Source: JBBBNV01 sp037137075
GTDB taxonomy: Bacteria; Bacillota; Bacilli; Paenibacillales; NBRC-103111
Length of the DNA: 64,000 bases
NCBI RefSeq assembly: GCF_037137075.1
Contig: NZ_JBBBNV010000020.1
Coordinates: 1 to 64,000 of the forward strand
Direction of reading: 5' to 3'
Shown: positions 33,530 through 39,716 of the stretch, in pieces
Position numbering within the stretch: the first letter of the stretch is position 1
Layout of the letters: every line of letters begins with the position of its first letter
Notes under the pieces: model-generated
Database searches by the model: none
What the model was told of the DNA's origin: nothing
The model's input: the letters and a program-made list of their open reading frames with translations, nothing else
Position numbers and translations under genes: made by a program

Positions 33530-33575
33530 ATTATACCATATATTACATGTTTCGACCCTGATAGGTTTCAGGGTC
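33530..33575. promoter_or_regulatory. Moron promoter and adjoining stem-loop
   Basis: Leftward, an extended -10 (TGGTATAAT, TATAAT at 33535-33530) lies 28 bases before the stalk-domain start; no strong -35 is seen. Beside it, GACCCTGA (33554-33561) and TCAGGGTC (33568-33575) form a perfect 8-bp stem with a 6-base loop. It could be a terminator or an operator between the divergent genes. Confidence 0.5.
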
Positions 33576-33600
33576 TATCTCTATTTAAGGAGGGCACACC

Positions 33601-35055
33601 ATGGCACAACAGACCATGTATTCAGCTCAGGCCAACAGTCTTCAGACGGAGCTGGCTGCAGCAATTGACGCCACCCAGACCACTATAACCGTCCTGGATG
33701 GCTCAGTGCTGCCGGCCGCACCTAATCTGCTGGTCATCGGAGGCGGCGAGGACGCAGAGACGGTTCTTTACACAGGTAAGACCGGCAACAGCTTATCCGG
33801 CGTCACCCGGGGGTTCCAAGGCGTTGCCAAGGCTTGGGGCAGCGGCGTAAAGGTCGGCCGATTTTTCACGGCTTACGACCACGATGCCTTTCGGGGGAAC
33901 ATCAGCGACCACGAAACCCGAGTATCTGCTGCGGAGACCAAGCTATCCGCAGCAACATCCGCAGCCACAGCAAACACACTGGCGCAGCGGGATGCGTCCG
34001 GGCGGCTCAAAGCTGCAGCACCGTCGGCAAGTGATGATGTGGCGCGTAAAGCCGAGACGGATGCGGCCTCTGCAGCAGCCGGTGCAGCGCAGACAACTGC
34101 TAATAACGCCCAGACGAGAGCGAATGCAGGCTTGCCGAAGGATGGCAGCGAGGTGATGTCGGGAAAACTTGGGGTTGCCCTAGGCCAACTTGGTACTACA
34201 GCAGGCAATACATTAATGCTTGAAGATCTCAGTGGTCAAACCTCCAACGGGACCCGGTTGGTTACTCGCTTGCGCCGAATTACCAATGGTACAACATGGG
34301 AGTCTGCAGCCATCGAACTGGTTAAAATTGTAGACGCTACCGAGCAGCAAAGGCTAGTAATGGAAGGTGGCACAGGGGATGTAGATATAGTGCCATATCT
34401 GGGTGGCACAGTAAAAGCGAATGGTCAAAAAATATGGCACTCCGGCAATGACGGCCCCGGCAGCGGACTAAGTGCAGATGACTCATATACGGTCAGGGGA
34501 TATGTCCCGGTTAATAAAGCCGGGGATTTGTTAACCGGAAGCCTAACCATAAACTTGGAAGGAGGAGAAAAGCGTTTCGGTTTCCGAAATGGCAGTGATA
34601 CTCTTTACATGTACTCAAATAGCGACCTAGAGTACATTGGCGTTTACGGAGACCGAGGTGGTATAGGCAGGAGCATATGGGCTTACCAATGGTCTAGCAA
34701 TACGCTTGATATTGCCGATGCAGTCATTAGGTATCGAGGCAATGTGATGCCTGTGCTCCGAGACAATAGCGGCGTTTTAGAATTCTACACAGGCGGCACG
34801 TGGAAAGGCGTTGGAGGTATCAAAAAAGTGCAGCGTGGGGTGACAAACATCTCAACGCCTGCAGCGGTATCGGTATCAATTACCGCAGTGGACATGGAGA
34901 AATCCTTTGTCACCATAAGCTGCAACACGGCGGCCAATTTGGTTACTGCCTTGGCATATGGGCGGTTGACCAGCAGCACGACACTTGAGCTGGCTCGTAA
35001 TCTCAACACGAGCGTTTTGACTTCGGTGGCGTGGGAAGTCGTGGAGTTTTACTAG
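33601..35055 (+). CDS. Tail fibre / receptor-binding protein
   Basis: The 484-residue protein starts after AAGGAGGGC. The N-terminal domain (about 1-110; TTITVLDGSVLPAAP, VTRGFQGVAKAWGSGVKVGRFF) is an attachment domain shared by many Firmicute phage fibres. It is followed by an Ala-rich coiled-coil shaft (about 110-180), beta-rich repeats, and a C-terminal tip of about 78 residues (VQRGVTNIST to AWEVVEFY). It likely binds the host surface. The tip is duplicated as a separate gene directly behind. Confidence 0.8.
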   Translation: MAQQTMYSAQANSLQTELAAAIDATQTTITVLDGSVLPAAPNLLVIGGGEDAETVLYTGKTGNSLSGVTRGFQGVAKAWGSGVKVGRFFTAYDHDAFRGNISDHETRVSAAETKLSAATSAATANTLAQRDASGRLKAAAPSASDDVARKAETDAASAAAGAAQTTANNAQTRANAGLPKDGSEVMSGKLGVALGQLGTTAGNTLMLEDLSGQTSNGTRLVTRLRRITNGTTWESAAIELVKIVDATEQQRLVMEGGTGDVDIVPYLGGTVKANGQKIWHSGNDGPGSGLSADDSYTVRGYVPVNKAGDLLTGSLTINLEGGEKRFGFRNGSDTLYMYSNSDLEYIGVYGDRGGIGRSIWAYQWSSNTLDIADAVIRYRGNVMPVLRDNSGVLEFYTGGTWKGVGGIKKVQRGVTNISTPAAVSVSITAVDMEKSFVTISCNTAANLVTALAYGRLTSSTTLELARNLNTSVLTSVAWEVVEFY

Positions 35056-35070
35056 GAGGGGTGAGTGAGG

Positions 35071-35304
35071 ATGCGAGTACAGCGGAACCTGACAACCATT
35101 CCGGCAAATAGCACCAGTGTAACGGTAAGCATTGCAACTGTAGATGTGGACAAGGCTTTCCTCGAAATGAGTTATAACACGAATTTGGAGAATTTCCAGT
35201 ACATCCCGCGGGGCGTTATATCATCCCCCACGACAGTTACATTTACTCGGGACGCGTCTACCAGTAGCAGTGTCACGGCGATTGCTTGGCAAGTAATTGA
35301 TTGA
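35071..35304 (+). CDS. Free-standing copy of the tail-fibre tip domain
   Basis: The 77-residue protein (RVQRNLTTIPANSTSVTVSI ... SSSVTAIAWQVID) aligns along its length with the last 78 residues of the preceding fibre (VQRGVTNIS...SVSITAVD...TSVAWEVV). It starts at ATG 35071 with AGGAGGGG upstream; a GTG at 35065 is an alternative. It could assemble on the fibre as an alternative or accessory tip. The divergence shows an old duplication. Confidence 0.75.
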   Translation: MRVQRNLTTIPANSTSVTVSIATVDVDKAFLEMSYNTNLENFQYIPRGVISSPTTVTFTRDASTSSSVTAIAWQVID

Positions 35305-35315
35305 GGAGGGTTTCT

Positions 35316-35636
35316 ATGCGTTACAAATACGCACAAATTGACATGGCAACCGGCGTTTGTTTTTCCATATCGAACTTATCGGGCGAGATTGAGGCGAAAC
35401 ACATGATTCCGCTGGATCCGGATGAGGACGTGCAACTGGGGGACATTTACGTGGATGGAGAATGGAACCGGCCGGAGCCAACGCCGGAACCCGGACCGGA
35501 GCCTGATTTAAGGACCGAGCTGGAGCAGTTTAAAGTGGCCAACGCCGATTTACAGGCAGCAAACAGCGACCTGTTGTTACGGCTTGGCGACGTAGAACTC
35601 ATCATGGCTGAAATCCTTACGGGGGGAGGTGAATAA
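35316..35636 (+). CDS. Small tail-region protein with C-terminal coiled coil
   Basis: The 106-residue protein starts at ATG 35316 after GAGGAGGG. It has an ordered N-terminus (YKYAQIDMATGVCFSISNLSG), a Pro-Glu linker (EPTPEPGPEPD) and a coiled coil (LEQFKVANADLQAANSDLLL). Similar small proteins occur between fibre and lysis genes in this phage group, next to XkdX-like proteins. Function unknown. Confidence 0.65.
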   Translation: MRYKYAQIDMATGVCFSISNLSGEIEAKHMIPLDPDEDVQLGDIYVDGEWNRPEPTPEPGPEPDLRTELEQFKVANADLQAANSDLLLRLGDVELIMAEILTGGGE

Positions 35637-35638
35637 TC

Positions 35639-35827
35639 ATGGCTATGAGTATGCCAAAGGTGCGGATTATTGCGAATGCCTGCATTACTCGTTACGACTC
35701 CGGGGAGCGGAGCATTGAGGACATTGTTGGGAGTTACAATATGGCATCTGTTGATCAGGAGTTGGTACTGGCGCAGATTTACGCCAAACGCCCGGAACTG
35801 GGCGAGTTGAATACAGAGCAAGGCTAA
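35639..35827 (+). CDS. XkdX/CD1375-like small protein
   Basis: The 62-residue protein (IIANACITRYDSGERSIEDIV, SVDQELVLAQIYAKRPEL) resembles the short proteins found between tail fibre and holin in many Firmicute phages. The ribosome site GGGGGAGGTG overlaps the end of the upstream gene. No function is established. A weak stem (CCGCA / TGCGG) follows at about 35833-35847. Confidence 0.65.
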   Translation: MAMSMPKVRIIANACITRYDSGERSIEDIVGSYNMASVDQELVLAQIYAKRPELGELNTEQG

Positions 35828-35882
35828 GGGCTCCGCATACTGCGGGGCTTATTTTATGCCTATACGACGAGGGGGAAAAGAA

Positions 35883-36179
35883 GTGGACGTAACAGTAATT
35901 GGAGCAATTATTTCAGTCGTGGCGGCAATCAGCGGCATTGTATTGGGGTGGTCCGCTAGGTCGCGCACAGTCCAACAGGATACAGCAGCAGAGGCGGGGC
36001 AGGGGGCTTATCTACGTGCAGACATGGACTATATCAAGCGCGGTGTAGATGATGTGAGGCTGGAGCAGAGGGCCCAAGGCCAAAGGTTTGACACACTGGC
36101 CGAACGTGTGACAAGGGTCGAAGAATCGGCCAAGCAAGCACACCACCGGCTTAATCGGTTAGATGGGGAGCGTGAATAA
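35883..36179 (+). CDS. XhlA-like membrane/coiled-coil lysis accessory protein
   Basis: The protein of 98 residues most likely starts at GTG 35883 eight bases after GAGGGGG; the ATG at 35856 has no ribosome site. One transmembrane segment near the N-terminus (VIGAIISVVAAISGIVLGW) is followed by a coiled-coil tail (about 45-98, RGVDDVRLEQRAQGQRFD). This layout matches hemolysin XhlA-type holin partners. It precedes the holin by one base. Confidence 0.65.
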   Translation: MDVTVIGAIISVVAAISGIVLGWSARSRTVQQDTAAEAGQGAYLRADMDYIKRGVDDVRLEQRAQGQRFDTLAERVTRVEESAKQAHHRLNRLDGERE

Positions 36180-36180
36180 G

Positions 36181-36411
36181 ATGGACAACGATATCCTGAC
36201 GCTTGCCGCCCTTGTGGCGGCTTTTGTTGGTGTTGCGAAGCTGCTGGGTATGCCAGTTAAGTATTCATCCATTTTAGCCCTTGCACTCGCTGCTGTGTTG
36301 GTACTTGTACCCAATGATGTGCAAGCCGAGATTATTACAATCAGCACAGTAGGGTTAACGGCTACAGGGGCGTATCAGTATGCCAAAACCAAGCAATCGG
36401 GGGATAAGTAA
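36181..36411 (+). CDS. Holin
   Basis: The 76-residue protein starts at ATG 36181 after GGGGAGCG. It has hydrophobic stretches LAALVAAFVGVAKLL, SSILALALAAVLVLVP and TISTVGLTATGAYQYA, and a charged C-terminus (KTKQSGDK), as in small phage holins. Its stop overlaps the lysin start (TAATG). It would permeabilise the membrane to time lysis. Confidence 0.82.
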   Translation: MDNDILTLAALVAAFVGVAKLLGMPVKYSSILALALAAVLVLVPNDVQAEIITISTVGLTATGAYQYAKTKQSGDK

Positions 36412-37070
36412 TGAGCACACAAACTGATTTTATCGCACGTATTGCGCCGTATGCCGTCACCGAGCAGCGGCGGACTGGCGTATTGGCAAGCATCACAATT
36501 GCACAGGGGGCGCTTGAAAGTGGCTGGGGGCAGAGTGCGCCGGGAAACAACTTGTTCGGCATCAAGGGGACCGGTCAGGAACTGACCACCCAGGAGTACA
36601 TAAACGGCAGTTTTGTCACGGTCAAGGACGGATTCCGGGTCTATGATAGCTGGGAGGGCAGCTGCATCGACCACAGTGATTTTCTGGCGGTCAATCCCCG
36701 GTATGCTAAAGCCGGCTTTTTTTCAAGATGCGCGGAGCTGGACTATGCCGGAGCTGCCAAGGCGCTGCAGACGGCCGGATATGCAACGGACCCAAGCTAT
36801 GCAAGCAAACTGATAGGGATTATCGAGACGTATGGCTTGAGCGATTATGACCGCCAGGCGGCGGTACAAGAGGGGGAAACAGACGTGTTGAAGGTTGAAC
36901 ATGATTGGCAATGGAAGCAGCTCGGGGATGCACTGGACGGGCTGTATCGCCTGGGGCTGATTTCAGATTATACTTGGGCGGAGAAAGCTTATAACCGGAA
37001 GCTGACCGTCTCGGAGTTGGCTTGGCTTAATATGATTGTACAGGCACGTCAGGCGGGCGTTGGAGTGTAG
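36411..37070 (+). CDS. Endolysin with glucosaminidase domain
   Basis: The 219-residue lysin has an N-terminal glucosaminidase/FlgJ-like domain (about 5-145; QGALESGWGQSAPGNNLFGIKG with catalytic Glu, then YDSWEGSCIDHSDFL). The C-terminal part (about 160-215; WQWKQLGDALDGLYRLGLIS, LTVSELAWLNMIV) looks like a helical wall- or regulator-binding region. It cleaves peptidoglycan glycans at lysis. Together with the holin it closes the rightward late operon. Confidence 0.9.
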   Translation: MSTQTDFIARIAPYAVTEQRRTGVLASITIAQGALESGWGQSAPGNNLFGIKGTGQELTTQEYINGSFVTVKDGFRVYDSWEGSCIDHSDFLAVNPRYAKAGFFSRCAELDYAGAAKALQTAGYATDPSYASKLIGIIETYGLSDYDRQAAVQEGETDVLKVEHDWQWKQLGDALDGLYRLGLISDYTWAEKAYNRKLTVSELAWLNMIVQARQAGVGV

Positions 37071-37105
37071 TTTTCAAAAGAACAATTTATATGTAAAGGC
37101 TGGCT

Positions 37106-37125
37106 TTGCAAGGCCAGCTCGTGGC
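37106..37125 (+). terminator. Stem-loop after the lysis genes
   Basis: GCTGGC and GCCAGC form a stem around a short loop some 40 bp past the endolysin stop. There is no T run, so termination is only suggested by position at the end of the late operon. Confidence 0.35.
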
Positions 37126-37195
37126 GGATATCCGCGACCATCCCGGCACAGCGCCGGTAGGTTTCGTCCGCTTCCGCTGCGGACTCATCAGGCGG

Positions 37196-37276
37196 TCATT
37201 TCCTTAGCGTCCGGATGAGAGCCAGGACGCTAAGGATAAGAGCCGCGCCAGCCACGACCCAGAAGACTGTTTCCAT
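37196..37276 (-). CDS. 26-residue membrane peptide (type I toxin-like)
   Basis: On the minus strand AAAGGAGAG precedes an ATG by 8 bases. The frame METVFWVVAGAALILSVLAL then IRTLRK-stop is a single hydrophobic helix with a basic end, the form of small Gram-positive holin-like or type I toxins. Its 3' half carries a perfect 11-bp inverted repeat (CCTTAGCGTCC / GGACGCTAAGG at about 37200-37233), which would fold the mRNA end. Function is inferred from shape only. Confidence 0.5.
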   Translation of the reverse strand: METVFWVVAGAALILSVLALIRTLRK

Positions 37277-37326
37277 GATACATCTCTCCTTTATAGGCCC
37301 CGAAGGGCCTGTGTTATTATGAGTCG

Positions 37327-37515
37327 TTAGGCCGAGCATTGCCGCCGACGCGGTTCCAGAGAGTCCAACCTTTCTCCCCTATATACAATCTGCTTGTAAC
37401 CGAAAAAACTGTCACTCCAAGCACATACTGTTGCCGTGCGCTTGTATACGCGCATTACGATGACATTACAATTAAGCGCATTTGACCAGACTGTCATTCC
37501 TGCTTCAATTCTCAC
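37327..37515 (-). CDS. Small hypothetical leftward protein
   Basis: A 62-residue frame starts at GTG 37515 after GGGAGGTATCAG. The protein (VRIEAGMTVWSNALNCNVIV...VYKRTATVCAWSDSFFGYKQ) is beta-rich like a small barrel. No family is recognised. The strong ribosome site and the row of leftward neighbours support it. Confidence 0.5.
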   Translation of the reverse strand: MRIEAGMTVWSNALNCNVIVMRVYKRTATVCAWSDSFFGYKQIVYRGERLDSLEPRRRQCSA

Positions 37516-37582
37516 CCTGATACCTCCCACGTAAGCCCGTCGGCAGATTGTATATTCCGAATCAATTATGTTAAGATTGGGA

Positions 37583-37606
37583 GGAGGGAGCCGCTAACTC
37601 CCTCCG
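37583..37606 (-). terminator. Stem-loop behind the polybasic peptide gene
   Basis: GGAGGGAG and CTCCCTCC form a perfect 8-bp stem with a 7-base loop. On the minus strand it follows the small membrane peptide gene, without a strong T run. Confidence 0.4.
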
Positions 37607-37612
37607 AGGAAC

Positions 37613-37744
37613 CTATTTGCGTTTGCCGGGGCGGCGACGTTTTTTGGTTCCTTTTTTGTTTTTCTTGCGGCCACGGCCATTTAATGTGATGATGGCTGTA
37701 ATCAGCTGAACGATGGCCGTAAAGAGTAGCACCCAATCTTTCAT
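37613..37744 (-). CDS. 43-residue membrane peptide with a polybasic tail
   Basis: Leftward, AAAGGAGGTGAACAAGACCAT leads into ATG 37744. The peptide has one hydrophobic helix (MKDWVLLFTAIVQLITAIIT) and then a tail of almost only Lys, Arg and Gly (GRGRKKNKKGTKKRRRPGKR), a strong positive-inside anchor. The stop is read near 37613. It is transcribed divergently from the XRE gene out of a shared operator region. Possible roles: toxin, superinfection exclusion or membrane-bound nucleic acid binding; none is shown. Confidence 0.6.
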   Translation of the reverse strand: MKDWVLLFTAIVQLITAIITLNGRGRKKNKKGTKKRRRPGKRK

Positions 37745-37775
37745 ATGGTCTTGTTCACCTCCTTTCTATACTCTA

Positions 37776-37840
37776 ATTATACATTATACACTAGTGTATA
37801 GTCAATAGTGATTGACTAAAATTATTCACTTTTGTATAAT
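37776..37840. promoter_or_regulatory. Divergent promoters and palindromic operator of the right-end module
   Basis: Rightward: TTGACT (37812-37817), 17 bp, TATAAT (37835-37840). Leftward: TTGACT (37805-37800), 18 bp, TATAAT (37781-37776). Between the leftward boxes sits a perfect 16-bp palindrome TATACACTAGTGTATA (37785-37800). Related half sites (GTATAAT) recur at both promoters. The neighbouring XRE protein is the likely ligand. Confidence 0.75.
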
Positions 37841-37862
37841 TAGAGAAAAGGAGGCGGTAGGG

Positions 37863-38063
37863 ATGATTGTTAAGCCGCGGCTAGGTGAGATATTGAAGGA
37901 GCGAGATATGACGCAAACGGCGTTAGCAGAGAAGGCGGGCATCCCGCAGGCAGCGATATCCCGTTTTGATAAGAGTGGACAGCACAAGGATGAGCACCTA
38001 TTTTTAATCGCTCGGGCGCTTGGCTTGGGAGTGGAGGAGTTATTTGAAGTAGAAGACGATTGA
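37863..38063 (+). CDS. Small XRE regulator of the right-end module
   Basis: The 66-residue protein starts after AAAGGAGGCGG. It is a single helix-turn-helix (LGEILKERDMTQTALAEKAG, IPQAAISRFDK, LFLIARALGLGVEELFEVED). It resembles small Cro/C-type regulators rather than the main repressor. It probably represses the leftward peptide operon and itself via the palindrome between the two promoters. Confidence 0.8.
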   Translation: MIVKPRLGEILKERDMTQTALAEKAGIPQAAISRFDKSGQHKDEHLFLIARALGLGVEELFEVEDD

Positions 38064-38207
38064 TGCTCACATGGAACTGGAGCGCGAACATATGAACAGT
38101 TTTCTCCGACATCGGGGAATTTGTCCGTCAGTAAAATCCATTACCTCTATCCATTGACCGGTATCAAAAAAAGAAGGTCTCCGTTGGGACCCTCGATGGG
38201 CGGATTA
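38064..38207. other. Gap behind the XRE gene
   Basis: A 27-codon frame beginning MELEREHMNSFLRH follows the XRE stop without a ribosome site, so it is not called. No other structure is seen before the small RNA promoter. Confidence 0.3.
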
Positions 38208-38299
38208 TTGACAATATCCTAATATATGGTATATTAGAAGCAAATCCGGAAGCACCGGTCAAACAGCTCAGAGGGCTAATCCTCTGAGCTGTTTTGTTC
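38208..38299 (+). ncRNA. Candidate small RNA with own promoter and terminator
   Basis: A near-consensus promoter TTGACA, 16 bp, TATATT (38208-38235) would start RNA near 38242. About 20 bases later a perfect 13-bp stem (AACAGCTCAGAGG / CCTCTGAGCTGTT, 6-base loop, 38262-38293) with TTGTT ends it, predicting a transcript of about 55-60 nt with no coding capacity. The terminator also closes the XRE transcript. RNA production is inferred. Confidence 0.55.
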
Positions 38300-38372
38300 C
38301 TTAGTCTTGTTTTTAATGATACCACTCGTGTAGTCGAAATGGCGGGTTCATTTTACCAGGTGCTTGGGATAT

Positions 38373-38450
38373 AAGAGCGTCTACCCACATTTATTTTAGC
38401 CCCAAACCAAGTCCCATTTAGCCCCATATGGGTGCATTATTGTGCATTAA
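38373..38450. promoter_or_regulatory. P-arm region: repeat motif and candidate integrase/excisionase sites
   Basis: AAGAGCGTCTACCCAC (38373-38388) is the inverse of the 16-bp word beside the integrase. TTTTAGCCCCA occurs at 38394-38404 and TTTAGCCCCA at 38417-38426, matching the arm repeats at 541-572. GTGCATTA is repeated directly at 38431-38449. This density of repeats 95-170 bp from the attR core fits recombinase and directionality-factor binding. Confidence 0.5.
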
Positions 38451-38470
38451 CTTGCAGTATTGATTAATTA

Positions 38471-38518
38471 AAAAAAAGCCCAGAACCCTTGATAAATAAG
38501 GGTTTTTGGGCTTTTTGT
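38471..38518. terminator. Bidirectional terminator at the right prophage end
   Basis: A long stem (AAAAAGCCCA...ACCCTT / AAGGGT...TGGGCTTTTT) with A run on one side and T run on the other. It lies 25 bp inside attR and now ends the rpsD transcript, substituting for the host terminator displaced to 423-454. Confidence 0.85.
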
Positions 38519-38542
38519 CGTAGTAGCTTGCGCTACAATTCC

Positions 38543-38567
38543 ATTAACGGCTGTAGAACTCGACGAT
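38543..38567. repeat. attR core (25 bp, within rpsD)
   Basis: This copy is identical to 467-491 and forms the last codons of the functional rpsD gene (IVEFYSR-stop). To the right, rpsD coding sequence continues; to the left is phage DNA. Confidence 0.9.
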
Positions 38568-39143
38568 TTGTTTCTCATCGATATCTTGGGACAGCTCGGA
38601 ACGCTCTGGCAGACGGATGTATTTACCTTCCATAGCGGACTCGTTGAATTCCAGGTAAGCAGCAATGTGATGACGGCCGGTGATAGCTTCTTTGATGGAA
38701 GACAAACCGCGGCTTCTTTCACGAAGGCCGATTACGTCGCCTACGCTTACTGTGTAGGAAGCGATATCGACTTTTTTACCGTTTACGGTCACGTGACCGT
38801 GAGCAACGAGTTGGCGTGCGCCTGGACGGGAGTTAGCCCAGCCAAGACGGTATACCAGGTTGTCCAAACGGCTTTCCAGCAGGATCATGAAGTTCTCACC
38901 GGAGATACCTTTCATTTTAGCTGCTTTGTCAAACAGGTTGCGGAATTGCTTCTCGCCCAAACCGTACATGTGACGAAGCTTTTGTTTTTCTTGCAATTGA
39001 ACGCCGTAGCCGCTCAATTTTTTGCGTTGTCCCGGGCCGTGTTGTCCTGGAGGAAATGCGCGTTTCAATTCTTTACCGGTACCGCTCAGGGAGATGCCCA
39101 GACGGCGGCTTAATTTAAATGCAGGACCTGTGTAACGTGCCAA
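38544..39143 (-). CDS. rpsD: 30S ribosomal protein S4
   Basis: The 199-residue protein starts at TTG (ARYTGPAFKLSRRLGISLSG), ten bases after AAGGAG; a TTG three codons earlier is too close to that site. The S4 domain is present (RLDNLVYRLGWANSRPGARQ, HVTVNGKKVDI), and the C-terminus is RLPERSELS...IVEFYSR. S4 nucleates 30S assembly and in Firmicutes represses its own mRNA. The gene is intact because the prophage att core rebuilds its last 8 codons, but it now uses a phage terminator. Confidence 0.97.
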   Translation of the reverse strand: MARYTGPAFKLSRRLGISLSGTGKELKRAFPPGQHGPGQRKKLSGYGVQLQEKQKLRHMYGLGEKQFRNLFDKAAKMKGISGENFMILLESRLDNLVYRLGWANSRPGARQLVAHGHVTVNGKKVDIASYTVSVGDVIGLRERSRGLSSIKEAITGRHHIAAYLEFNESAMEGKYIRLPERSELSQDIDEKQIVEFYSR

Positions 39144-39369
39144 TGTATTCAAACTCCTTCAAGTTCAATTTTAGTGAGTGCGGGAATCCATCGTTACCCT
39201 TAAACGAATGATTTGACTTTGCTTCATCTTGACAAGAAAGATTTCAGCCGCTGTCCTGTCAACAGCAAAATCAGTGAGGGTGAAATCAAACGTGAATCTA
39301 AGGATACGGCTTCCAAAACAGTTATCCACTCGACTTCTTATTTTATGGGATAAAGAGGGCGGTTGTCAA
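39144..39369 (-). promoter_or_regulatory. rpsD promoter and leader
   Basis: Leftward TTGACA (39369-39364), 18 bp and TAAAAT (39345-39340) predict a start near 39333 and a leader of about 190 nt. Firmicute rpsD genes are known to carry an S4-binding leader; length and position fit, but I did not fold this one. Confidence 0.6.
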
Positions 39370-39716
39370 GACAGGCGGGGAGTTAATTCGGAGTTCAATC
39401 TATCTTGTTGTACTAGCCGGGGCATCTTAAATCATGCGGCCGGTCGTAAGGGCGGATCACACGGATTTGAACCTGGACCAGCCTGCGCCGGGGCTTTCAG
39501 GAAGCTAACGAATTGCAGCAGATTGCCCGGATCTGACGACGTTTTGCAGCACGGAACAAGCGCGCGGCTTCAAGCGCTCCAACCCCATTTTCACGAACAT
39601 GAAAAGATCGTGCAAGTTTGTGCAAAATGAAGTATTATATTGTGGAAAAATACAAAAACTATAAACAACACGAAACACGTAAGGCTTTCTGATTGAGATA
39701 GAGAGAAGGAGTGCGT
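39370..39716. other. Host intergenic region between rpsD and the GGDEF gene
   Basis: Divergent promoters are expected here. Apart from the rpsD promoter just outside it I see no clear gene, repeat or terminator. A TATTAT/TATATT cluster near 39633 may be the -10 of the GGDEF gene, without a good -35. Confidence 0.35.

Larger units (their letters stand above)
467..38567. mobile_element. Siphovirus-type prophage integrated at the 3' end of rpsD
   Basis: A 25-bp direct repeat (467-491 and 38543-38567) carrying the last codons of rpsD bounds an ordered phage genome: integrase next to attL, repressor and control region, replication genes, late regulator, terminase, HK97-type head, long non-contractile tail, holin/lysin and lysogenic genes. 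There are no sheath or baseplate-wedge genes, so a siphovirus morphology is inferred. Most structural genes are intact and tightly overlapped, which suggests recent acquisition. The SNF2-type helicase is frameshifted, and whether that blocks growth cannot be told from sequence. Confidence 0.95.

Noticed and set aside
30000..35300. Diversity-generating retroelement acting on the tail genes
   Set aside because: No reverse transcriptase gene or template repeat is visible anywhere in the prophage; the repeats seen are protein-level tandem units.
38064..38160. 27-codon frame after the small XRE gene
   Set aside because: It has no ribosome site and no recognisable features, and the following promoter and terminator explain the region.
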